This document shows positions 1 through 8,210 of a DNA stretch of 64,000 bases, piece by piece. Location: assembly GCA_002364215.1 (NCBI GenBank), contig DEXQ01000018.1, positions 62,001 to 126,000 on the forward strand. The letters run 5' to 3'. Source of the DNA: Aequorivita sp. UBA3180 (GTDB taxonomy: Bacteria; Bacteroidota; Bacteroidia; Flavobacteriales; Flavobacteriaceae). Under the pieces are notes generated by a model. The model worked only from the letters and a program-made list of their open reading frames with translations, was not told the origin of the DNA and ran no database searches. The first letter of the stretch is position 1. The number at the start of each line of letters is the position of its first letter. The position numbers were made by a program, and so were the translations under genes.

Positions 1-865
1 CAAATTGAATTTGGCCCAGAGCGTCCAATTCATATTTTTTTTCTTTCCAGGGCCAAACCACGCCCAGCGAACCTGCAATAAAACCAATTATTACGGCATA
101 GGTAGCTTTTTTGAACCTCTTTAAAACGTATGCTAAAAGATGCGACAGCGAGACCAAGCCTACCAATGAACCCAACGAAAAAACTGCCAGAACCTTTAAA
201 AGCTCTATGCGCTCTGCATCATAAATCCAACTGAAATCTCCTTGAAAAACATCAGCAAATGTATCAAAAAGTGAATTTACTGAATCTACTAAAAGTAGAA
301 CGTAATTTCCCAAAAGCATAAGTATAAAAGACCCCGAAAGTCCCGGCAAAGTCATCCCCGAAACGCTTATAATTCCACAGAAAAAGACAAATAGCAAGTT
401 GCTATTTTCCTTCGCGGGTTCCAAAAAACTGATCGCAACCCCTGCAGCGACACCGCAGAGCAAATAGCCAACATATTTGCGATTCCAATCGCCAAAATCT
501 TTCGCAATAAAATAAATGGAGCCGATAATCATTCCGAAAAAAGCACTCCAAACAAAGAGTTCGTAATGTTCAATCAAATAATCCAAAAGTTTTGAAACGC
601 TAAAATAACTTATGACCATTCCCAGAATCAACAGGCTTAAAAACTGCCCATTGGTATATCTGTAAAAACTCTTAAAACGCCCGTTAATTAAAAGCTTGAA
701 CGCTTTTCTGTTTACTTTCTGAAGGGAATAAATAAATTCTTCATAAAAACCAGCAACAAATGCTACAACGCCCCCTGAAACGCCGGGCACTTTATTGGCA
801 GCGCCCATCCCGAGTCCTTTTAAGACCAGCCAAGTTTTATCGGAAAAGGAACGGTTCTCGTACAC
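1..865 (-). CDS. DUF368 membrane protein (PopT-like), partial at left edge
   Basis: The minus strand is open from a GTG at 865 to the window edge (288 codons seen; the C-terminus lies outside). An in-frame stop just upstream (877-875) limits the start. The translation has the two DUF368 hallmarks, a GMGAANKVPGVSGG segment near the N-terminus and a TLPGLSGSFILMLLG segment in the middle, with many membrane segments, and ends in view at WPWKEKKYELDALGQIQF, which aligns with the WPWKE region of the neighbouring paralogue. DUF368 proteins are known polyprenyl-phosphate (C55-P) translocases that recycle the cell-wall lipid carrier across the inner membrane. It follows its paralogue by only 17 bases, so the two are probably co-transcribed. 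Function by family; start codon inferred. Confidence 0.85.
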   Translation of the reverse strand, partial: MYENRSFSDKTWLVLKGLGMGAANKVPGVSGGVVAFVAGFYEEFIYSLQKVNRKAFKLLINGRFKSFYRYTNGQFLSLLILGMVISYFSVSKLLDYLIEHYELFVWSAFFGMIIGSIYFIAKDFGDWNRKYVGYLLCGVAAGVAISFLEPAKENSNLLFVFFCGIISVSGMTLPGLSGSFILMLLGNYVLLLVDSVNSLFDTFADVFQGDFSWIYDAERIELLKVLAVFSLGSLVGLVSLSHLLAYVLKRFKKATYAVIIGFIAGSLGVVWPWKEKKYELDALGQIQF

Positions 866-882
866 AGATTTGGGTTATTGAG

Positions 883-1869
883 TTATTGGTTATTTTGACT
901 ACTGATCACTTTCCTCCCGGCAACTCTTTCTAACAAAAAAATTGTTAAAAAGCCTATGATTGCAAAAAACATTGCATACAAAATCTGTGGATTGCCGTCA
1001 TAATTTTGCGGAAGGATGCTTCTTTCAATAAAAGGAATTTGTTCCCCAGCATGGTTCATTCTATACTGCAGAACTTCCTTCCATGGCCAAATTTTATTTA
1101 GGGCACCAATCATAAAACCGGTAAGCACCGCAAGTATTAGGTTTTTGTGATGCTTGAACATCCAGTTTAGAGCTCTGGAAAAAACTTTTAAACCAATAAC
1201 GGCGCCAACGGCAAAAATTAAAAGTTTGCCTAAGGCGCCCAGGAAAAGCGAACTGTTCAAGGTTGTGATTCCTTCACCCAATTGGGTTACAATTCCAATT
1301 ACTGTGGTATATGCACCCAAAAGCAGAAGGATAAATGCACCGGAAATGCCGGGAAGTATCATTGCAATAATTGCTATAAAACCTGCGAAAAAGAGAAACC
1401 ACGTACTTTCCGGAGAGCCAACGGGGTCTGCGATGGTTATTAAATAGGATGCCACCGAAGCTATGATCATCGCTATAATCACAGCCAATCTCCAACTGGT
1501 AATTTGTTTGCCTACATACACAATACTGGCAATTACCAACCCAAAAAAGAACGACCAGACCATAATTGGGTAAACCTCCAATAGCCACGTAATCAATTTT
1601 GCCAACGAAATAATACTGATTAAAACCCCTGAAAACAGCGCTAAAAGAAATCCAAGGTTGTAGTGCTTCCAAGCCTTTAAAAAACCTTCCTTTTTCCATA
1701 TTTTGAAAAAGCCGAGATCCAAGTTGTGAATGGTTTCTATCAGCTCTTCATAGATGCCGGAAATGAAGGCGATAGTTCCGCCAGAAACACCTGGCACTAC
1801 ATCGGCAGCGCCCATGGCGAGGCCTTTTGCAGTTACTGTCAAATATTGAAGAAAATTTCTTTGAGGCAT
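883..1869 (-). CDS. DUF368 family undecaprenyl-phosphate translocase (PopT-like)
   Basis: A 328-residue polytopic inner-membrane protein. The family repeats are visible: PGVSGG at residues 26-31 and PGISGAF at 173-179, each leading into a hydrophobic hairpin, with eight or more further membrane segments. DUF368 members return undecaprenyl phosphate to the cytoplasmic face so that peptidoglycan, O-antigen and capsule precursors can be made. Length is normal for the family and the ATG is well placed. It is the upstream member of a tandem pair with the partial gene at 1-865; the two share architecture but differ clearly in sequence, so this is an old duplication. Substrate assignment rests on characterised family members, not on anything specific seen here. 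Confidence 0.9.
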   Translation of the reverse strand: MPQRNFLQYLTVTAKGLAMGAADVVPGVSGGTIAFISGIYEELIETIHNLDLGFFKIWKKEGFLKAWKHYNLGFLLALFSGVLISIISLAKLITWLLEVYPIMVWSFFFGLVIASIVYVGKQITSWRLAVIIAMIIASVASYLITIADPVGSPESTWFLFFAGFIAIIAMILPGISGAFILLLLGAYTTVIGIVTQLGEGITTLNSSLFLGALGKLLIFAVGAVIGLKVFSRALNWMFKHHKNLILAVLTGFMIGALNKIWPWKEVLQYRMNHAGEQIPFIERSILPQNYDGNPQILYAMFFAIIGFLTIFLLERVAGRKVISSQNNQ

Positions 1870-1904
1870 AGGTCTATGTTGCTAAAACCCCAAAAATACA
1901 GAAA

Positions 1905-3305
1905 TTAAAGCGAAGGATTTTTGTGTTGCTTGATTATTTCCACAACGGTATCCATTTGATAAACTTGAGGAAAAAGTTCTTCAATGATCATTAAATATTC
2001 GGGTTCAGATTTTAGGGCATTTCTAAGGTGAAATGTTCCTTTGTCGTTCTCGCTTAGCGTGAAATATAAACCCGAAAGGCGATATTCTATCTCAGCATGT
2101 TCTGGATAAAATTCCAAGGCTTGGTTGAAGTTATTCACTGCGGCCTCAAATTCACCGAGATTGGTTAAAATATCACCGCGAGTCAACCAAGATTCAATTT
2201 CGTAATTGCCCAATTCCAAAGCTTTTCGAAAACCTACTTCTGCTTCCTCAAAATGGTTAAGCTTATTGTTTATTTTTGCGTAGCGCTTCCAATAGAGCAC
2301 ATTTTCGCTGTCAATATTAATAGCCTTTTCTATGTAATAAAGTGCTTTCTGAAACTGTTTGTTTTTAGTATAAAAATCAGTAATAGCTATCCACCCTTTG
2401 TCCAGCAAAGAATCTTCCTCTACACATTTGGTGTAGAATTGGATTGCCATTTCGGCATTGCCCAACTTCTCATAGCATTTCCCAATTCGCAACAATGCAT
2501 AGGAAGTTGGATCGTCCAACCCTAAGGTTATGGAGTAGCTCTCTATTGCTTCTTCGTGCTTTTTAAGTTTCTCCAATACTCTTCCCTTTTCGAGATATGC
2601 ACCGATAAAGCGGTCATCACTAATAATTGCGAAATCAAATGCTGCAAGAGCCTTTTTGTAGTCTTTCAGTTCATAATACTGTTTGCCTACTTGATGCCAA
2701 GCTACTTCGCAATATGGATTTTTATTAAGGAAATCGTTTAAATAATCAATCGCTGCTTCGTATTCGTCAAGGTATTCAAAGCAGTAAATAATATTGTAAA
2801 GCGCTGAATAATCTTCTTCGTCTTCTTCCAAACATCTCATAAAATAGTGTTTGGCATTTTCGTAATCTTCAAGAAATAAATACTCCATCCCCAGCAATGA
2901 TAGCACATCGGCTTCATCGGCAGTTATTTCCAAAGCCTGTTCCAAAAGCGAAATTGCCTCTTTGTGCTTATCGCGACGAGAGAAAATATTTGCTTTTTGA
3001 ATGTAAATCTCCTCGTTGCTTTGTTCCAATTGGTACAACTCGTCCAAAAGTTCATCAGCGATGTCTAGTTGGTTTTCAAAAATGTACATTTCTATTTGGA
3101 AAAGCTTGAGGTTTGTAGAGGAAGGATGTTGTTCTAGTCCCAACTTGGTCGCTTTCTTGGCAAGTGCAATCTTTCCGTTTTCAAGGTAGTGGTGCACTAT
3201 TTCTTCAAATTCCTCTGAGTCGAAAAATAGAACGCTGTTGGTTTTCAGCATAGATTCAAATTTTTCCAGCGAGAAGTTGTTATGCTCGTTTGAACTTAAT
3301 TGCAT
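1905..3305 (-). CDS. Tetratricopeptide-repeat protein
   Basis: About 466 residues made almost entirely of consecutive 34-residue TPR units (roughly residues 60-450), recognisable from repeated patterns such as ALYNIIYCFEYLDEYEAAI, AWHQVGKQYYELKDYKKAL and WLTRGDILTNLGEFEAAV. There is no signal peptide or membrane segment, so it is a cytoplasmic scaffold or adaptor; the partner cannot be told from the sequence. I chose the ATG at 3305 over an in-frame GTG two codons upstream (3311). It is preceded by a 141-base spacer after the aminotransferase gene and may have its own promoter. Similar all-TPR proteins are widespread in Flavobacteriaceae without a fixed function. Confidence 0.85.
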   Translation of the reverse strand: MQLSSNEHNNFSLEKFESMLKTNSVLFFDSEEFEEIVHHYLENGKIALAKKATKLGLEQHPSSTNLKLFQIEMYIFENQLDIADELLDELYQLEQSNEEIYIQKANIFSRRDKHKEAISLLEQALEITADEADVLSLLGMEYLFLEDYENAKHYFMRCLEEDEEDYSALYNIIYCFEYLDEYEAAIDYLNDFLNKNPYCEVAWHQVGKQYYELKDYKKALAAFDFAIISDDRFIGAYLEKGRVLEKLKKHEEAIESYSITLGLDDPTSYALLRIGKCYEKLGNAEMAIQFYTKCVEEDSLLDKGWIAITDFYTKNKQFQKALYYIEKAINIDSENVLYWKRYAKINNKLNHFEEAEVGFRKALELGNYEIESWLTRGDILTNLGEFEAAVNNFNQALEFYPEHAEIEYRLSGLYFTLSENDKGTFHLRNALKSEPEYLMIIEELFPQVYQMDTVVEIIKQHKNPSL

Positions 3306-3446
3306 ACGCACGGTTTAACGGTTTCTTCTATTTTAAAGATAATAATGTATAAATAAGTTCAATTGTTATGCCGCGTTTATTGTTAACGGACTTATTAACA
3401 GGGCGTTTGACTATAACTCCTTGTCAATAAAGGCTTTGTGTGAAAA

Positions 3447-4631
3447 TTACTTCTTTTGAAGGATGTCTAGAACGTCTGTCAGTAATTTACACCCCTCCTC
3501 AATTTCGTCATTGCTTATTGTGAGCGGTGGGGTAATACGAATGGCGCGACCTTCAAAAAGTAGCCAAAAAAGCACTAATCCCAGTTCTTTGCAAGCGAGT
3601 ATTACTTCGGAAGCGATTTCGGGCGTTTCCATTATTACTGCTAGCATTAAGCCCCTTCCTCGTACTTCCTTAATTAGCGGATGCACTAAAAGTTTTCTAA
3701 AAAGTTTTTCTTTTTGAAGTGTTTGCTCAATAATATCAGTTTCCGTCAGTTCCCGAAGTGTTGCCAAAGCTGCAGCCGCAATTACAGGATTTCCGCCAAA
3801 AGTGGTAATATGCCCTAGCTTGGGGTTGTCCTGCAATAATGTCATAACTTCGTGCGAGGCGGTAAATGCGCCGATCGGTAAACCGCCGCCCATACCTTTA
3901 CCCATTACCAAAATATCGGGAGCGATGCCGAAATGCTCAAAGGCGAAAAGTTTTCCGGTTCTTCCAAAGCCTGGTTGAATTTCGTCCAAAATCAAAAGTG
4001 TTTCGGTTTCATCGCAGCGTTGGCGTACTTTTTTCAAATAATCATTTTCGGGTTGAATAAATCCAGCGCCACCTTGAATAGTTTCCAAAATAATAGCCGC
4101 CGTTTCCGAAGTTATTTTTTGAAGATCCGCTTCATTATTAAAATTCACGGGGAAGCAATCCGGCACTAGGGGTTTGAAAGCGTTCTTGCGTTCTTCGTAG
4201 CCCATCACACTCATAGAGCCCATGGTGTTGCCGTGGTATGCGTTATTTGCATACAGAATTTGCGTTCTTCCCGTTGCGCGTCGGGCCAGTTTTAATGAAC
4301 CTTCAATAGCTTCCGTTCCACTATTCACCAAATAAGTAGTATTTAAGCTTTTGGGAAGATTTTCTGAAAGCAATTTTGCCAATTCAACCGCAGCTTCCTG
4401 AATATATTCGCCGTAAACCATCACGTGCAGGTACTTTTCCACTTGATTCTTTATCGCCGCAACAACCCGCGGATGGCAGTGACCAAGTGTGCAGGCTGAA
4501 ACTCCCGCTACAAAGTCGAGGTGTTTTTTACCTGAAGTATCGTAAATGTAACTTCCTTCAGCATGTGAAATTTCCAATGCCAACGGATGTGGGGTTGTTT
4601 GCGCTTGATATTTATAGAAATCTTCAGTCAT
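3447..4631 (-). CDS. Class III PLP-dependent aminotransferase
   Basis: A 394-residue fold-type I aminotransferase of the acetylornithine/ornithine/GABA transaminase family. Visible landmarks: the phosphate-binding SGTEA (residues 104-108), LDEIQPGFGRTGK with the PLP-contacting Asp216, and the Schiff-base Lys245 in MGKGMGGGLPIGAF. It probably moves an omega-amino group to 2-oxoglutarate, but the substrate is not decidable; a biosynthetic argD role is possible though no arginine genes are nearby. Its ATG overlaps the stop of the OstA-like gene by one base (TAATG), indicating translational coupling with that gene in the rel-fur-purA-ostA run. Confidence 0.88.
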   Translation of the reverse strand: MTEDFYKYQAQTTPHPLALEISHAEGSYIYDTSGKKHLDFVAGVSACTLGHCHPRVVAAIKNQVEKYLHVMVYGEYIQEAAVELAKLLSENLPKSLNTTYLVNSGTEAIEGSLKLARRATGRTQILYANNAYHGNTMGSMSVMGYEERKNAFKPLVPDCFPVNFNNEADLQKITSETAAIILETIQGGAGFIQPENDYLKKVRQRCDETETLLILDEIQPGFGRTGKLFAFEHFGIAPDILVMGKGMGGGLPIGAFTASHEVMTLLQDNPKLGHITTFGGNPVIAAAALATLRELTETDIIEQTLQKEKLFRKLLVHPLIKEVRGRGLMLAVIMETPEIASEVILACKELGLVLFWLLFEGRAIRITPPLTISNDEIEEGCKLLTDVLDILQKK

Positions 4632-6403
4632 TAATTTCCAGTCTGGATAGAATCATTCACCTTCTGCTGAAGCGAATCCCGTTTCGCCTCGCTTTCCAAG
4701 GTTTCGGGTTTTGGGTCATCGGGTCGGTTTTGTAAATCTTTCGGAGAAAGCTTGGACTCTTCGGGAAGCTCTATTTCATCTTCGGGAATGTCCTCAAAAA
4801 ATTCACCTTCGTCCTTCGGCAGCGGAATTCCCGTAATTTTTGGGAGCACGGGCGCCGGCTTTCCTTTAAATAAATCTTCCACGGAATACAATCGTTCATC
4901 GCCCCGCCATTGAAACCCGGGAAGAATCCTTGCATTCTCAGGCAACATTGAGGGCGGATACACTTTGCCATCCGCCTTTTTTATAAACCTGATTCCGGTA
5001 ATCTGCTGTTCTTCCAAATACATTTGAATGGAACTGGAAACCGTATTGTTTATTCCGACCAATTTCTCATTATCATCTCGGGAATAATAAATTACCTGTG
5101 CGTTTTTGTTGATGTTTACCGTGTCCAGTTCATTATTTGTAAAAAGTCCGATAAGCCGTTCGCCCTTCACCTGGTTGAAGCCCAGGCTATCTTTTTGCAC
5201 TAAAAAAGCATTATTGAAAACCTTGAGCGTATCCAGTTTATCCGTTATCGTATCTGAAAGAATGTGGATGGTATCGCCAATCATTTGGTTTTCGCCGCTC
5301 CACAAAACTGGGTTTCGTAAGAGTTTTGTAATTCCCCTTTTTTCGTTGACGTAGATACTATCACATTTTCCGCTGGTGGGGTCGTCGCCTACTTTTCCGG
5401 GTTTGAAAAGCCGGGCACGATAAAAGCCTTTTACAATTCTATTTTCAGGTTTTCCGGTTACCCGCAAAGTGTCTGCGTGTACATAAATAGAATCGCCGTC
5501 GCGAACGGTGATGGCTACAGCCCGTTTTGTAATAAAAACGGAATCTTTTTCACGGAAAACTTCAGCGTAATGACCGCGGATTACACTTTTATTGATAGTA
5601 TCCAAAACCCGAATATTGTTGGTGGCAGAGGCAAAACTTTTGTTTCGGTCAAAATAGATGCTGTCGCCGTAAAGCGTCCGATTTTCATAATCTACTTTTG
5701 AATTTTTTACGAAATACCCAGTATCGCCACGTGTATCGTAATAACCGCGTTCACAGTATACCGTACTGGTCTCACTTACAATCGTGGAAGGGCCGTATAG
5801 GTACGCATCGCCAGTTTCGGAATAAAAATCGAGTTGGTTGCTATTAACGGTATACTTCGGGTTTACGATTTTTACATTTTGAAGAAACTGATATTTCTTG
5901 CTTTCGGCAAAATACCTCCCCGAACGGCTTGTTAAAACGCTGGCGGTATCCTGCACCGTACCACCCGTTCTGTAATATGCTTGCTGTTTTATTCTGTCAA
6001 AATATAGGGTGTCTGTTTTTAGGGTGGTTTTGGGTTCCGTTAAAACCACATCGCCGCTGGCAAAGGCAAATTGGGTGTTTCCATTGTATTCGGCATATTT
6101 GCTGTTCATCGAGACGGTATCGCCTTGCGTAATCCGCACATCGCCATAGGCTTTTACGAAATTATTTTTTAGATAAACAAAAGCTTGGTCGCACCACATT
6201 TCCACACCTTCGTGCACGATGTACACCTGCCCGGTTTCGTCTTTGGTGTAAATGGCGGCATCGGGAAATTCGGGCCTTATTTCAAGGTAACCGGACTGTA
6301 TATCCACCTTTTGTTTTTCCTGTGCGGAAAGATTAATTCCGAAGAGAAAAACGATGACTACAATTATGAAAGATGATATTTTCAAAAAAGAATTATTTGT
6401 CAT
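4631..6403 (-). CDS. OstA-like organic-solvent-tolerance/LPS transport protein
   Basis: About 590 residues with an N-terminal export signal (hydrophobic stretch ending in NLSAQ), followed by many short beta repeats of the LptA/OstA type (for example VKAYGDVRITQGDTVSM, TQFAFASGDVVLTEP, GDAYLYGPSTIV, TLYGDSIYFDRN). The C-terminal 70 residues are acidic and proline-rich (DEGEFFEDIPEDEIELPEES). In Bacteroidota this protein is thought to take the LptA/C-like bridge role that carries lipopolysaccharide across the periplasm; that is inference from family. I use the ATG at 6403; a TTG seven codons upstream is less likely. It sits 29 bases after purA and overlaps the aminotransferase start. Confidence 0.85.
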   Translation of the reverse strand: MTNNSFLKISSFIIVVIVFLFGINLSAQEKQKVDIQSGYLEIRPEFPDAAIYTKDETGQVYIVHEGVEMWCDQAFVYLKNNFVKAYGDVRITQGDTVSMNSKYAEYNGNTQFAFASGDVVLTEPKTTLKTDTLYFDRIKQQAYYRTGGTVQDTASVLTSRSGRYFAESKKYQFLQNVKIVNPKYTVNSNQLDFYSETGDAYLYGPSTIVSETSTVYCERGYYDTRGDTGYFVKNSKVDYENRTLYGDSIYFDRNKSFASATNNIRVLDTINKSVIRGHYAEVFREKDSVFITKRAVAITVRDGDSIYVHADTLRVTGKPENRIVKGFYRARLFKPGKVGDDPTSGKCDSIYVNEKRGITKLLRNPVLWSGENQMIGDTIHILSDTITDKLDTLKVFNNAFLVQKDSLGFNQVKGERLIGLFTNNELDTVNINKNAQVIYYSRDDNEKLVGINNTVSSSIQMYLEEQQITGIRFIKKADGKVYPPSMLPENARILPGFQWRGDERLYSVEDLFKGKPAPVLPKITGIPLPKDEGEFFEDIPEDEIELPEESKLSPKDLQNRPDDPKPETLESEAKRDSLQQKVNDSIQTGN

Positions 6404-6432
6404 TAGCAACGAAAATATCAACAAAAAATTGA

Positions 6433-7704
6433 TTACCGATGAATGGTTTGCTTTCTGTCCGGCCCTACGGAAACAATTTTGATTGGCACTTCCAGTTCCT
6501 TTTCCAAGAAATTGATGTAATCGTTCAAAGCTTGGGGCATTTGTGAGGCGTCGGTCATTTTGGTCAAGTCTGCCTGCCAGCCTTTCATTTCGGTATAAAC
6601 TGGGGTTACATTTTCAGCTTCAATATTATATGGAAAATGCTGAATAGTTTCTCCTTTGTAATTATAGGCAGTACATACTTTAAGTGTATCAAAACCGCTC
6701 AAAACGTCGCCTTTCATCATAATCAATTGAGTCACGCCATTTACTTGAACTGCATAGCGAAGTGCTACCAAGTCCAACCAGCCGCAACGGCGCGGACGGC
6801 CTGTGGTTGCACCAAATTCATTTCCCACGCGGCCCATTGTTTCGCCAGCTTCGTCAAAAAGTTCAGTAGGGAAGGGGCCACTACCCACGCGGGTGGTGTA
6901 AGCCTTAAATATTCCAAAGACTTCTTTTATTTTTCCTGGAGCTACCCCTAAACCTGTGCAAGCACCAGCAGCAGTAGTGTTTGAGGAGGTCACGAAAGGA
7001 TAAGTTCCAAAATCGATATCTAGCAATGAGCCTTGTGCACCTTCAGCAAGAATGGTTTTACCTTTTTGTTGGGCTTGGTGAAGATATTCCTCACTATCAA
7101 TAAAAGTTAGGGATTTCAATACTTCAACAGCTTTGAAGAATTCGGATTCCAGGTCTGCTAAATCATACTGCACATCTACATTGTAAAAATCTATCATCGC
7201 TTCGTGCTTATCAGCCAGAGCGCGGTATTTTTCCTGCCAGTTGTCCAATTCCAGATCCCCCACGCGTATTCCGTTGCGGCCTGTCTTGTCCATATAGGTT
7301 GGACCAATGCCTTTAAGGGTTGAACCTATTTTTGCCTTTCCTTTTGAAGCTTCGGAAGCAGCATCTAGCAAGCGGTGTGTTGGTAAGATAAGATGCGCCT
7401 TACGCGAAATCAATAGGCTTTTTTTAAGATCTAAATTGAATTTTGCGAGGTTGTCCAATTCCCTTTTGAAAATCACGGGATCAATTACAACCCCATTACC
7501 AACCAAATTGATGGTTCCTTCGTGAAAAATCCCACTCGGGATAGTGTGAAGTACGTGCTTGTGACCGTCAAATTCCAAAGTATGGCCAGCATTTGGCCCA
7601 CCCTGAAAACGTGCGATTATATCATAGTTTTTTGTAAGAACGTCAACAATTTTTCCTTTGCCTTCGTCGCCCCATTGCAATCCAAGTAGTAAGTCTACTG
7701 CCAT
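6433..7704 (-). CDS. purA: Adenylosuccinate synthetase
   Basis: A 423-residue enzyme that joins IMP and aspartate with GTP to give adenylosuccinate, the first committed step to AMP. The GTP-binding GDEGKGK is at residues 12-18, GGPNAGHT follows, and the IMP/switch segments TTRVGSGPFPTELFDE and GATTGRPRRCGWLD are intact. Length is normal. It begins five bases after the fur-like gene ends, so the two are surely on one transcript with rel upstream, which links a (p)ppGpp enzyme with an enzyme that (p)ppGpp inhibits in other bacteria; the co-regulation is inference. Confidence 0.98.
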   Translation of the reverse strand: MAVDLLLGLQWGDEGKGKIVDVLTKNYDIIARFQGGPNAGHTLEFDGHKHVLHTIPSGIFHEGTINLVGNGVVIDPVIFKRELDNLAKFNLDLKKSLLISRKAHLILPTHRLLDAASEASKGKAKIGSTLKGIGPTYMDKTGRNGIRVGDLELDNWQEKYRALADKHEAMIDFYNVDVQYDLADLESEFFKAVEVLKSLTFIDSEEYLHQAQQKGKTILAEGAQGSLLDIDFGTYPFVTSSNTTAAGACTGLGVAPGKIKEVFGIFKAYTTRVGSGPFPTELFDEAGETMGRVGNEFGATTGRPRRCGWLDLVALRYAVQVNGVTQLIMMKGDVLSGFDTLKVCTAYNYKGETIQHFPYNIEAENVTPVYTEMKGWQADLTKMTDASQMPQALNDYINFLEKELEVPIKIVSVGPDRKQTIHR

Positions 7705-7709
7705 AATTT

Positions 7710-8183
7710 TTATTGATTGTTCCCGTCATCGTTTGTGGCGGGTGTTTTTTTATTTCCGTAAAAATAAAGTGAATGGTTGGTTATTTCTATATTAAAAACC
7801 TCTTCGATGGTTTTTTTGATGCTGTGTATTCTCGGGTCGCAAAACTCAATCACCTCTCCATTGGAAAGAATAACGTGGTCGTGGTTGCGATCAAAGTATG
7901 ATTTTTCGTAATGCGCCTGATTCTGACCAAATTGGTGTTTTCGTACCAAACCGCACTCCAAAAGCAACTCAATGGTATTGTAAAGTGTTGCGCGGCTTAC
8001 TCGGTAATTTTTGTTCTTCATATTTATGTATAGCGATTCAATATCGAAATGATCGTCGTGGTCATAAATTTCCTGAAGAATGGCATAGCGTTCCGGCGTT
8101 TTTCGGTGTCCTTTTTCCTCAAGAAAACCCGTAAAAACGTTCTTTACAATAGCCTGATTGTTTATATCTGTTTTTGAACTCAT
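7710..8183 (-). CDS. Fur/PerR-family transcriptional regulator lacking the CxxC zinc site
   Basis: A 157-residue Fur-fold regulator. The winged helix lies at about residues 25-90 (GHRKTPERYAILQEIYDHD, then YRVSRATLYNTIELLLECGLV), followed by the dimerisation domain with NHDHVILSNGEVIEFCDPRI. In classical Fur this last stretch reads HDHLIC..CG; here the two cysteines are replaced (VILSNGE), so the structural Cys4 zinc site is missing, while the HDH sensory ligands remain. This form is common beside purA in Flavobacteriia, but its target is not known to me. It lies between rel (27 bases upstream) and purA (5 bases downstream) in one operon. Confidence 0.9.
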   Translation of the reverse strand: MSSKTDINNQAIVKNVFTGFLEEKGHRKTPERYAILQEIYDHDDHFDIESLYINMKNKNYRVSRATLYNTIELLLECGLVRKHQFGQNQAHYEKSYFDRNHDHVILSNGEVIEFCDPRIHSIKKTIEEVFNIEITNHSLYFYGNKKTPATNDDGNNQ

Positions 8184-8210
8184 AATTAAGGTTGCAAAGT
8201 TACTTAAAAT

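Noticed and set aside
1274..1699. 141-residue minus-strand frame inside the DUF368 gene
   Set aside because: It overlaps a well-supported membrane protein gene in another frame and has no family features; many similar shadow frames in the window were left out for the same reason.
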